Positions 34,267 to 41,921 of a stretch of DNA of 64,000 nucleotides are shown one piece after another. Within the stretch, counting starts at the first letter, position 1. The number at the start of each line of letters is the position of its first letter. A program made the position numbers and the translations under genes. The stretch is taken from NCBI GenBank assembly GCA_020633295.1, contig JACKDW010000018.1, positions 124,001 through 188,000 on the forward strand. Direction: 5' to 3'. The notes beneath the pieces were generated by a model. That model ran no database searches. It saw nothing but the letters and a program-made list of their open reading frames with translations, and was not told the origin of the DNA. This DNA comes from Myxococcales bacterium. GTDB lineage: Bacteria; Myxococcota_A; Polyangia; Nannocystales; Nannocystaceae.

Positions 34267-35150
34267 AGGCGAACTCAATCATCGCGGCGCCGGGCTGCGC
34301 GGCGGCGGCCTTCGGGGTCGATCTGGCGCGGGCGCGTGACGTCCGGGTCCTGGTGATGACCGGCTACGGCCTCAACTGCGAGGCCGAGACGGCGGCGGGC
34401 TTCTCGATGCTCGGCGCCGAGGTCACGCGCGCGCACGCGGCCGAGATCTTCGAAGGCGGCCCGGACGCGCTGCGCGGCTATCACGTGCTCGCGTTCATCG
34501 GCGGGTTCTCGTTCGGCGATCACATCGCCAGCGGCCGCGTGTACGCCAATCGGCTGCGCTACCGCCTGGGCGAACGCCTCGCGCGCTTCATCGACGACGG
34601 CGGCCTGGCGATCGGCATCTGCAACGGGTTTCAGACCATGGTGAAGCTCGGGCTGCTGCCGGCGCTCGGGCGCGCGCCCGCGAGCGGCCTGGCCCCACAG
34701 ACAGCCTCGCTGCTGCACAACGATCGCCTCGGCTACCGCGACGCGTGGGTGCGCCTCGTGATCGAGCAGGCCAGCCCCTGCGCGTGGACCCGCGGGCTCG
34801 CGGGCCCGATCGAGCTCCCGAGTCGACACGGCGAGGGCAAGCTGGTGTTCCTCGACGACGAGCTCGCGACCGCCGTGGCCGCGGCCAAGCTGATCCCGGT
34901 GCGCTACGCCGACGCCGAGGGGCGGCCGACCGAGCGCTGGCCCGACAACCCCAACGGCTCGCCCGGCGGGGCGGCGGGGCTGTGCGACGCGAGCGGGCGC
35001 CTGTTCGGCTTGATGCCGCACCCCGAGGCCTTCCTCTACCCGGAGTCGCATCCGGAGTGGCTCGCGCGGCGCGACGCGGGCACGCTGCCGGAGTTCGGCG
35101 CGGGGCTCGGGATCCTCGCCGGCGGCGTGCGAGCGGCGATCGAGGGCTGA
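34263..35150 (+). CDS. purQ: Phosphoribosylformylglycinamidine synthase, glutaminase subunit (PurQ)
   Basis: A 295-residue class I glutamine amidotransferase that supplies ammonia to PurL. The nucleophile elbow is IGICNGFQTMVKLG with the Cys, and the catalytic His-Glu pair lies in LMPHPEAF. ALNCEAET-like and FIGGFSFGDHIASG segments match PurQ. ATGA overlap with the purL stop (34263-34266) gives translational coupling, so the two subunits are made together. An N-terminal extension of about 25 residues (IIAAPGCAAAAFG) is unusual for PurQ. A long hairpin lies after its stop. Confidence 0.93.
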   Translation: MKANSIIAAPGCAAAAFGVDLARARDVRVLVMTGYGLNCEAETAAGFSMLGAEVTRAHAAEIFEGGPDALRGYHVLAFIGGFSFGDHIASGRVYANRLRYRLGERLARFIDDGGLAIGICNGFQTMVKLGLLPALGRAPASGLAPQTASLLHNDRLGYRDAWVRLVIEQASPCAWTRGLAGPIELPSRHGEGKLVFLDDELATAVAAAKLIPVRYADAEGRPTERWPDNPNGSPGGAAGLCDASGRLFGLMPHPEAFLYPESHPEWLARRDAGTLPEFGAGLGILAGGVRAAIEG

Positions 35151-35194
35151 CCGCCGCGAGTCGACCTCGACGACCGCGATCCCTCCCATGAGCG

Positions 35195-35232
35195 CGGCCC
35201 CCAGGCCACGCGCGCGCGTGAGCTGGGGGCCG
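35195..35232. terminator. 10-bp stem hairpin between purQ and the lectin gene
   Basis: CGGCCCCCAG pairs perfectly with CTGGGGGCCG across an 18-base loop that itself contains CACGCG/CGCGTG pairing. It lies between two convergent genes and could terminate both. Confidence 0.5.
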
Positions 35233-35253
35233 TGGCTGCAAGGGCGCGTGTCG

Positions 35254-36879
35254 TTAGAGCCAGCCGAAGATCGCGTCCCAGACGTCCTCGATCGCGTCGC
35301 CGACGTCCTCGGCGGCGCCCTCGACCCAATTCGCCGTGTCGCTCGCGGCGCCTTCGAACCACTCGGCCGTGTCGACCACGGCCCCCTCGCTCCAGTCGAT
35401 CGCGTCCTCGCCGAAGCTCACCACGTCGTCATACGCGCCGTTGAGGTCGACGCCGCTGATGTAGAGGTCGACCTGGATGACGCTGAGCCGCAGCGTGAAG
35501 CCGATCGAGCCGCCGTTGAGATCGAACTCGCCGGTGATGTCCGCGTTGAACACGTTGGAGACGTCCGTGATCCCGGCGCCGGCGCTGATCTGCGCCCCGC
35601 CGCCGCGCAGGTAGAGCACGGCGAAGTTCGGGTTGACCTGGAAGCCGCTTTGGACCCAGCCCCAGAGGTTCGCGTTGGCGGCCGCCTGCGTGTCGTTGAA
35701 GCTCCAGACGCCGTCCACGCTGGCGAGCGCGTGCAGGAGCGGGTCCTCGCTCGTCGCGATCTGCGCGAAGTCGGTGAAGAAGTCCTCCGAGTACTCGAAC
35801 ATCATCATGTCGACCCACTGCCGCTGGTCGAGGCTCATGGCCTCGTAGGCCTCCTCGAGGTCCGCCTCGTCGTAGCCCATGCCGTGGAGCATCCGCATGA
35901 CGGCGAGCGGATCGGTGAGCGCGTAGCCGGTGGCGCCGGTGCCCCAGATGAGCGCGAGCGAGCCGTCGATGTTGCCGATCTCGAGGCTCACGAAGCTGCT
36001 CGAGCTCCACCGCTGCGCGTTCGTCCCGTTGCACGCGTAGAGCTGCACGTTGGCGCCGTTGTTCGTGCTGCCGCCGGAGACGTCGACGCAGTACTCGGGG
36101 TGCGCCTCGCTGCGCAGCGCGCCGTCCTCGCCCAGGACCCAGCGCTGGGCGTCGGTGCCGTTGCACACCCACGACTGCAGGTTCGCGCCGCTCGCGAACG
36201 CCGCGTTGGCGACGTCGAGGCAGCGGTTGGCCGCGACGGCGCTGCGCAGCTCGCCGTCGGGCGTGAGGTACCAGGCTTGGTTATCGCCGCCGTGACAGTC
36301 CCACGAGATCACGTTGGCGCCGATGTCCGACGAGCCGCCGTTGACGTCGAGGCAGCGATCCGAGTGCAGCGCGCTGGCGACCGGGGCCCAGGGCACGCGC
36401 GCGGCGTAGAAGCGCTGGGCGTCGGTGCCGTTGCAGGGGTAGAGCTGAACGTTTGTCCCGTTGCTCGTGTTCGCGCCGGCGACGTCGAGGCAGCGATCCA
36501 TCGCCCACTCGTTGCGCAGCTCGCCGTCCGCGTCGAGGCGCCAGACCTGCCAGCTCTGGCCGTTGCAGGCGTTCATGCGGACGTTGTTGGCCCAGGTCTC
36601 GAGGCACTTCGAGGGGTCCCGCTTGCTGCGGAGCTCCCCGGCCATCGTCATGTACCAGGTCTGGTTGTCGCCGCCGTTGCAGTCCCAGAGGTGGACGTTG
36701 GTCTCGTTGTTGATCGCGCCCTGGCCGGATGAGACGTCGACGCACTTGTCGGGGTCGAGCGCGCTGCGCAGCGGCCCGACGGCCTGCAGCGCCGGGGGCG
36801 TGGCGGCGACGGCCTCGGCGGACCAGGCGGCGCCGATGAGGAGGGTGCAGAGCGTGGCGATACGGGTGGTGTTGAACAT
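35254..36879 (-). CDS. Secreted protein with two ricin-B-type lectin domains
   Basis: A protein of 541 residues with a clear signal peptide (ATLCTLLIGAAWSAEAVAA). Residues about 35-290 hold six QxW-type repeats (DNQTWYM, SWQVWRL, DAQRFYA, DNQAWYL, DAQRWVL, NAQRWSS), which make two beta-trefoil ricin-B lectin domains that bind sugars. The C-terminal roughly 230 residues are unlike any domain I recognise; the extreme end repeats 'EGAA.D.A.W.EGA' with aromatic residues, perhaps an amphipathic tail. It is likely a secreted or surface carbohydrate-binding protein, perhaps used on prey or polysaccharide. The gene is divergent from the isoprenoid-synthase-like gene. Confidence 0.8.
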   Translation of the reverse strand: MFNTTRIATLCTLLIGAAWSAEAVAATPPALQAVGPLRSALDPDKCVDVSSGQGAINNETNVHLWDCNGGDNQTWYMTMAGELRSKRDPSKCLETWANNVRMNACNGQSWQVWRLDADGELRNEWAMDRCLDVAGANTSNGTNVQLYPCNGTDAQRFYAARVPWAPVASALHSDRCLDVNGGSSDIGANVISWDCHGGDNQAWYLTPDGELRSAVAANRCLDVANAAFASGANLQSWVCNGTDAQRWVLGEDGALRSEAHPEYCVDVSGGSTNNGANVQLYACNGTNAQRWSSSSFVSLEIGNIDGSLALIWGTGATGYALTDPLAVMRMLHGMGYDEADLEEAYEAMSLDQRQWVDMMMFEYSEDFFTDFAQIATSEDPLLHALASVDGVWSFNDTQAAANANLWGWVQSGFQVNPNFAVLYLRGGGAQISAGAGITDVSNVFNADITGEFDLNGGSIGFTLRLSVIQVDLYISGVDLNGAYDDVVSFGEDAIDWSEGAVVDTAEWFEGAASDTANWVEGAAEDVGDAIEDVWDAIFGWL

Positions 36880-37179
36880 GGGGGCTCTCCGGCCGCGCGG
36901 GGAGTCGCGCGCGGCCAGAGCACCCTAGGTCGAGGCCGCCTGGGAGCCCATGACATCGACATTACAATCTCCGGGGCGGCGCGCGAGCGGCCGCGCGACG
37001 GCTGGGCGAGCCGCTCGCGCGAGCTGTGCATGTCCCACAGGACATCTTTCTCGGCGGCTCGTGGGCGCGCGGCGTCCCGCGAGGGCGAGCCGGCGGCGCG
37101 AGCCCCGGGCCCGAGACGCCGCGTCACCCTCGGGCGGCTCGACCGCGCCGACGCGGGATCCGGGCGCACGTCCGCGGTC
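36880..37179. other. Intergenic region between divergent genes
   Basis: Holds the inverted repeat ATGTCC-CACA-GGACAT at 37030-37045 and otherwise GC-rich DNA. It should contain promoters for both the lectin gene and the isoprenoid-synthase-like gene. No further gene supported. Confidence 0.4.
37030..37045. promoter_or_regulatory. Inverted repeat ATGTCC-N4-GGACAT
   Basis: A 6-bp perfect inverted repeat with spacer CACA, 150 bases upstream of the lectin gene start and about 135 before the first isoprenoid-synthase-like gene. The half-site resembles the ACATGTC motif found elsewhere in the window. Possible operator; short, so chance is not excluded. Confidence 0.3.
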
Positions 37180-38382
37180 GTGGGGCCAATCACGCGCGCG
37201 GGTCGCCGCGCCTGTTATGCTGCGCTCCTGACGAAGGACTTCTTCAGCGGGACCCAGTCCCACGCGCACCCGCAGCGCATCGATGATCGGCGGGCGCTCG
37301 CGCTCCTCGAGGTCGCGCGCGCGACGGCGCCCTGGACCGACGGGCTGCTCGCGCGCGTCGATCCAGCGGGGCGCGTCAGCCCGCGGAGTCGGGTGCTGTG
37401 CGCGGCCCTGGGCGTGCTCGCCGAGGCCTGTCATCGCGCGCTCGGAGGGCGGACGGAGCCCGACCGACGCGTGGCCGTGGCCGCCGCGTTGCTGGCGTTG
37501 CTCACGAAGATCGACGACGAGGTCATCGATCGCCCCGGGTTTCACGGCGGCGGGCCCGGTCGCGCGCCGAGGGCCGCGATCGAGCGCAGGACCCGGGCCT
37601 ACCTGGCGCCGACGCTCGAGGCGGTGCGGCGCGGTCGAGCGCCCAACGGCGAGCCGCGCTGCGCGCTCGCGGCGGCGCTCGGCCAGCTGCTGCAAGCGCT
37701 CTCCAGCGCGCCTGAACGACTCGATCGACTGCTCACGACCATCGCCTGGGGCTGGGAGGTGCAGGTGCGCGCGGTCGCGATCTACACGGCGCACCCGCGC
37801 GAGGTCTCGGAAGCGGAGGTCGCGTCGGTGACCGCCGAGATCAGCGGCGCCTGGCTGCAGATGATCACCGAGGTCGGCACGCTCCCGGCCGACGCGTCGC
37901 GACCGCTGCGCGAGGGCGAGCGCGCGGCCTTCCTGGCCTGGGGCGCCCAGATCCAGCGGGCCGACGCGCTCGCGGACTTCGAGAAGGACCTCGGCGACGG
38001 GCTGCTGAGCACGGTGCCCGGGGTGCAGGGCTACGCGCGCGTCGGCGAGGATTACGTGACATGGGCGCGGCGCGGCCAGCTCGCGCGGCTCTATGGGCTG
38101 CTGGTCGAAGAGCGCCTCGACCTCCTGTGTCTGCCCGAACGCGCCGGGCCGCCGGCGGGCGCGGCGATGCCGGAGCTCGGGGAGGTCCCCGCGTGGCTCG
38201 AGTGGATCCGCGGGTTTCTCACCTGGCGCTACCTCGTGCACCCCGCGTGTCGACGCGCGCCCGACGATCCGCGCTTCGCCCCCTTCGTCGACGACGTCGC
38301 GAGTTGGCGCGACTACATCACGGGCGCGCAGCGCCTCGTCACCCGGACGTCGGCGCCGGCGTTCGCCCAGGGGACGCGCTGA
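37180..38382 (+). CDS. All-alpha protein, possible isoprenoid-synthase-like fold
   Basis: About 400 residues from a GTG at 37180 (an upstream ATG at 37030 lies in a palindrome and in DNA with weak coding bias). It is predicted helical throughout, with no signal or clear membrane span. Two Asp-rich segments stand out: TKIDDEVIDRPGF (near residue 113) and QRADALADFEKDLGDG (near residue 271). The second is similar to IDALEDLRGDFVAGD in the next gene, and both resemble the second Asp motif of phytoene/squalene synthases. It ends 17 bases before the DUF5685-like gene, on the same strand, so the two are probably one operon. I cannot assign an enzyme activity. Confidence 0.55.
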   Translation: MGPITRAGRRACYAALLTKDFFSGTQSHAHPQRIDDRRALALLEVARATAPWTDGLLARVDPAGRVSPRSRVLCAALGVLAEACHRALGGRTEPDRRVAVAAALLALLTKIDDEVIDRPGFHGGGPGRAPRAAIERRTRAYLAPTLEAVRRGRAPNGEPRCALAAALGQLLQALSSAPERLDRLLTTIAWGWEVQVRAVAIYTAHPREVSEAEVASVTAEISGAWLQMITEVGTLPADASRPLREGERAAFLAWGAQIQRADALADFEKDLGDGLLSTVPGVQGYARVGEDYVTWARRGQLARLYGLLVEERLDLLCLPERAGPPAGAAMPELGEVPAWLEWIRGFLTWRYLVHPACRRAPDDPRFAPFVDDVASWRDYITGAQRLVTRTSAPAFAQGTR

Positions 38383-38398
38383 GCGGCGACGGTCAAGC

Positions 38399-40147
38399 AT
38401 GTTCGGAACGCTCAAGCCCCACGCGTGCGCGCACCAGCTCCCGGTGGTCCAGGAGTACCGGCAGTTCTACTGCGGCACGTGCAAGAGCCTCGGCAGCCAG
38501 TTCGGGCTTCCGTACCGCGCGCTGCTCAGCCACGACGCGGTGTTCCTCGGGCTCCTGGTCGACGGGCTGCAGCTCGAGGCGGCGGCGCCGTCTCGCTGCG
38601 TCTGTCCCATGGTTCCGGTCGTTACGCGCGCGACCGTGGCCCCCGAGAGCACGGCGATGCGCTACGCGGCCGCCATGCAGATGCTGCTCGCCGATCAGTG
38701 GCTCGCCGACCGCGCGATCGACGGGCGCGCGCTCGCCCGCGTCGCCCGACCGATCACCGCGCGGCTCGCCGGCAGCGCGCGCGCGACCCTGGAGGAGCTC
38801 GGCGTCTCGCTCGCGGCGCTCGACGGCTTTGAGCGCCGACAGGCCGACTCCGAGGTCCTCGGCGTCACGAGCCCGGCCCAGGCGGCGGCGCCGACGGCCG
38901 AGGCGCTCGCGTTCGTGTTCGAGCGCGTCGCCGGGCTGCCCGGGACGGTCGCGGCCGCCTGCGGCCCCGTCGCGCGCGCGCGCCTCGGGCGGCTGGGCGC
39001 CGCCGTCGGGACCGCGATCTACCTGATCGACGCGCTCGAGGATCTCCGAGGCGACTTCGTCGCCGGCGACTTTAACCCCTGCCTCGCGCGCGAGCGCGAC
39101 GCGCTGGTGATCGCGCCGGATCGCGTCGAGTCGGCGAGCGCCGCCCTGCAGGTCGCGCTGCGAGAGATCCGCGAGGAGCTGGCCGCGCTGCCGCTGCTGC
39201 GTCACCGGGACGTGCTCGCGAGCATCCTGCAGGGGCGCCTCGGCGTGACCGCGAAGGCGGCGATCGCCGGCGCGCGGGCGCTGCTGCGCGAGGAGAGCCA
39301 GCGGGCGCTCGAGCGCTGGCGGCAAACGCCCTGGGTCCAGCGTCAGGCGATCCGCAGCGCGGCGGCGGCCGCCTCGATCTTTGTGGTCTTTTGGACATGG
39401 CTGTTCGCTCGGGTCAGCGCGGTCGCGGCCGCGTTCGCGGGGCGACCGAACAACCCTGTCGACTCCGTCGGCGATCGCCTCGATCTCGGCACGCCCAGCG
39501 GCTACGGCTCCGAGCTGCCGACGGTGCTCTCGCCCGAGGAGCTGCTCCCGCCGATGGCGCCGCCGATCGAGTCGTCGATGGAGCCGCCGATGGAGCCGCC
39601 GATGGAGCCGCCCGCGCTCCCCGAGGTCGACGCGCTCCCGGAGGTCGACGGCGGCTGCTGGCGGTCGCTCGCGTGGTGCTGCGACTGCGACGATCGCTGC
39701 GTCCGCCCGTGTCGCGCCAGCGGTGACGAGTGCGGGCACGGCTGCCGCGAGTGCTCCAAGCTCGACTGCGAGGGCTGCTGCGCGCCCTGTGCCGCCTGCA
39801 ACGAGTTCTGCGACGAGTGTCAGTGCGGCGAGCTGTGCGAGGACTGCGGCAAGCCGTGCGACAACGGCTGCAACAACTGCTGTGACGGCTGTGACGACAG
39901 CTGCGGCGGCTGCGGCAGCTGCGGGAAGGACTGCGGGAACGCCTGCGGCGGCTGCGGTGAGTGCGGGAAGGGCTGTAACGACTGCGGCAACGGCTGCAGC
40001 GACTGCGGGAAGGGCTGTAATGACTGCGGCAACGGCTGCAACGACTGCGGCAACGGCTGTAACGGCTGTAACAACTGCGGCTCGGTCATGACGGAGACCT
40101 GCGCCGGCGCTCCGGATCCCAGCGGGCTCCCGGGGCCGCCCTGCTGA
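38399..40147 (+). CDS. DUF5685-like protein with Cys-rich repeat tail
   Basis: A protein of 582 residues. The start MFGTLKPHACAHQLP and YCGTCKSLGSQFGLPYRALLSHD match the opening of the DUF5685 family, which also carries DAL..L..D near residue 210, seen here as IDALEDLRGDFVAGD. A membrane segment (AAASIFVVFWTWLFARV) lies near residue 325, then a Pro-rich stretch. The last about 165 residues contain 44 cysteines, largely as heptads of the type GCNDCGN, and end in PGPPC. Such a tail could bind metal, be disulfide-linked or be modified; the sequence does not decide. It follows the isoprenoid-synthase-like gene closely and may be cotranscribed. Confidence 0.6.
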   Translation: MFGTLKPHACAHQLPVVQEYRQFYCGTCKSLGSQFGLPYRALLSHDAVFLGLLVDGLQLEAAAPSRCVCPMVPVVTRATVAPESTAMRYAAAMQMLLADQWLADRAIDGRALARVARPITARLAGSARATLEELGVSLAALDGFERRQADSEVLGVTSPAQAAAPTAEALAFVFERVAGLPGTVAAACGPVARARLGRLGAAVGTAIYLIDALEDLRGDFVAGDFNPCLARERDALVIAPDRVESASAALQVALREIREELAALPLLRHRDVLASILQGRLGVTAKAAIAGARALLREESQRALERWRQTPWVQRQAIRSAAAAASIFVVFWTWLFARVSAVAAAFAGRPNNPVDSVGDRLDLGTPSGYGSELPTVLSPEELLPPMAPPIESSMEPPMEPPMEPPALPEVDALPEVDGGCWRSLAWCCDCDDRCVRPCRASGDECGHGCRECSKLDCEGCCAPCAACNEFCDECQCGELCEDCGKPCDNGCNNCCDGCDDSCGGCGSCGKDCGNACGGCGECGKGCNDCGNGCSDCGKGCNDCGNGCNDCGNGCNGCNNCGSVMTETCAGAPDPSGLPGPPC

Positions 40148-40211
40148 CGCGCGCCCAGACGATCGCGGCGCCGCCCGCCGTCGTGGCGAGCGGCGCCGAG
40201 GCGCTGGGAAC

Positions 40212-40281
40212 AGCTCGATGGGGAGAGCTCGATGGGGAGAGCTCGATGGGGAGAGCTCGATGGGGAGAGCTCGATGGAGTG
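40212..40281 (+). repeat. 14-bp tandem repeat, about five copies
   Basis: The unit AGCTCGATGGGGAG repeats four times exactly (40212-40267) and once with a changed end (40268-40281). It lies between the DUF5685-like gene and the Spy-like gene, in the region where transcription from both would converge. There is no coding signal; it may be a slippage-generated minisatellite. Confidence 0.8.
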
Positions 40282-40285
40282 ATCG

Positions 40286-40888
40286 CTAGCCGGCGGCCAC
40301 GCGACCCGGGGCGCCCTTGTTCGCGCCCTTCTGGCCGCGGTTGCCCTTGCCCTTGCCCTTGCCCTTGCCCTTGCCCTTGCCGCCGCGCGGTCCGTGGCCC
40401 TTGCCGCCCATCAGGGCCCGGGGGCCGCGGTGCTCGATCGCGGTGGCGACCTTGTCGCGCTGCGCGGGCGTCAGCACGGCGTGGATCTGCATGGCCGTCT
40501 TGTGCATCTCGGCGCGCCGCTGATCCTCGAGCGTGTCGAGCTGCTGGTAGATGCCCTGCATCACGCTCTCGTTCGGTCGCGCCTTGCGGTACTCGGCGGC
40601 CAGCTGCGCCTGCAGCTGCTGGACCTTCTCGCGGTTGGCCTTGTGCGCGTCGCGCTTGCCCTTGAGGATGTTCTGCAGCTGGGCTTTCTGGTTGTCGGTG
40701 CACTCGAGGCGCTGGCACATGTGTTCAACCTTGCCGGCGCCGGCGCCGGCGCCAGCGCCCTTGCCCGGCTTGGCGTTGGCGACGCCGATCCCGAGGCCGC
40801 CGATCAGACCGACGGTGACCAGCGCGGCGGTGAGCTTGCGGCGGGCGAGGGAGCGGAGGGTGCTGCGGGTATTGGTGGAGGTGGTCAT
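40286..40888 (-). CDS. Spy/CpxP-like periplasmic protein with Lys-Gly-rich tail
   Basis: A 200-residue protein with a signal peptide (VTVGLIGGLGIGVANAK). A helical middle (about 55-150) holds the LTPAQRDKV motif of the LTXXQ/Spy-CpxP family, small periplasmic chaperone or stress-sensor proteins. A Cys pair (CQRLEC) precedes it. The C-terminus is low-complexity, encoded by a hexamer repeat at 40341-40380 giving repeated Lys-Gly units, and is strongly basic. Such tails are not usual for Spy and may bind polyanions. It faces the Cys-rich DUF5685-like gene across the 14-bp tandem repeat. Confidence 0.65.
   Translation of the reverse strand: MTTSTNTRSTLRSLARRKLTAALVTVGLIGGLGIGVANAKPGKGAGAGAGAGKVEHMCQRLECTDNQKAQLQNILKGKRDAHKANREKVQQLQAQLAAEYRKARPNESVMQGIYQQLDTLEDQRRAEMHKTAMQIHAVLTPAQRDKVATAIEHRGPRALMGGKGHGPRGGKGKGKGKGKGKGNRGQKGANKGAPGRVAAG
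40341..40380 (-). repeat. Hexanucleotide repeat coding a Lys-Gly tail
   Basis: TTGCCC repeats about 6.7 times in the plus strand; read on the minus strand in frame it gives alternating Lys and Gly near the C-terminus of the Spy-like protein. Such short repeats can vary in number by replication slippage, so tail length may vary between strains. Confidence 0.7.
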
Positions 40889-41182
40889 GTCGGGGTCTCC
40901 TGGGGATGTTTGTGGGGTTATGGGGAGTTCGTCTCGGCGGGGCTCAGCCGCGGAGGCGTGCCCACGAACTCAGGATGGGGGGCCCGGGCAAACCACACGC
41001 AGCGCGTGAGTAAGCCGCGCGTAAACCTCGACCGCGCGCGTTCACGAGCGCGACCGCGCCGACGCGCGGGAACTCGCGGCCGACGATCAGGGCGTCCCAA
41101 TACGCCGGCTCCACGGCCGCGCTGGCGTGCTCGCGCAGCGCGGTCGTGCTCGCGCAGCCAAGTTTTGCCCGCGCCGCGGCTC
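40889..41182. other. 294-base region between the Spy-like gene and pyrE
   Basis: No gene is supported with confidence. On the minus strand 41040-41160 encodes LREHASAAVEPAYWD and IVGREFPRVGAVALVN in an open frame, resembling a stretched continuation of the pyrE tail (LREHAGAA). It may be duplicated pyrE-end DNA or a decayed gene. Confidence 0.35.
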
Positions 41183-41869
41183 CTAGGCCGCGCCGGCGTG
41201 CTCGCGCAGGTAGGCCTCGATCGCGGCCCTGCGCTCGTCGTCGACCACCACGCGCGTCTCGCCCGGGCGGATCGGGACCGCGCGCCCGTGAAGCGCGTCG
41301 ACGACCTCGCGGATCGTGACGATGGCGTGCACCGGCGCCCCGAGCTCCTCGCGCAGCTCGGCGATGGTGGTCTTCTCCGACTCGCCGCGCTCCATGCGGT
41401 CGACCGCGACGACGACGCCGGCGAGCTCGACGCGCGCGGCCTCGCGCAGGAGCGTCGCGGCCTCGCGGATCGAGCGGCCGGAGGTGACCACGTCGTCGAC
41501 GATCACCGCGCGCATCCCGTCGGTCGGCTGCGTGCCCACGAACCACCCGCCCTCGCCGTGATCCTTCTGCTCCTTGCGGTCGAAGCAGAAGCCGACGTCG
41601 CGCTGGCGAGCCGCGAGCGCGACCGCGGTGCCGACCGCCAGCGGCACGCCCTTGTAAGAGGGCCCAAAGACCAGGTCGAAGTCGAGCCCGGCGCGCTCGA
41701 GGCAGGCGGCGTAGGCCTGGCCGAGGCCCGCGATCGCGGCGCCGGTGCGCAGCTGCCCGGCGTTGACGAAGTACGGCGAGCGCCGCCCCGACTTGAGCGT
41801 GAAGTCCCCGAACCGGAGGACCTCGTGGCGCACGAGGAGGTCGATGAAGTCGCGCTGGTAGTCGTGCAT
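41183..41869 (-). CDS. pyrE: Orotate phosphoribosyltransferase
   Basis: A 228-residue enzyme that joins orotate and PRPP to give OMP in pyrimidine synthesis. The PRPP-binding signature is VIVDDVVTSGRSIREA near residues 122-137, preceded by DLVFGPSYKGVPLAV and the orotate-loop region FDRKEQKDHGEGGWFVG. Length and motif order match PyrE. The N-terminus MHDYQRDFIDLLVRHEVLRFGDFTL is also typical. It stands between the Spy-like gene and a five-span membrane protein. Confidence 0.95.
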   Translation of the reverse strand: MHDYQRDFIDLLVRHEVLRFGDFTLKSGRRSPYFVNAGQLRTGAAIAGLGQAYAACLERAGLDFDLVFGPSYKGVPLAVGTAVALAARQRDVGFCFDRKEQKDHGEGGWFVGTQPTDGMRAVIVDDVVTSGRSIREAATLLREAARVELAGVVVAVDRMERGESEKTTIAELREELGAPVHAIVTIREVVDALHGRAVPIRPGETRVVVDDERRAAIEAYLREHAGAA

Positions 41870-41921
41870 CAGCCGGCTTGTAGCACGCGCGGCCGCACGC
41901 GCGCGCCGCGAGGGGCCGGCG

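Noticed and set aside
37030..37182. ATG at 37030 as the start of the isoprenoid-synthase-like gene
   Set aside because: The ATG sits inside an inverted repeat and the codons up to 37180 lack coding bias.
40212..40281. Possible CRISPR array
   Set aside because: The repeats are adjacent with no spacers and the unit is only 14 bases; no cas genes nearby.
40341..40380. CRISPR-like or regulatory repeat
   Set aside because: It is the coding region for the Lys-Gly tail of the Spy-like protein.
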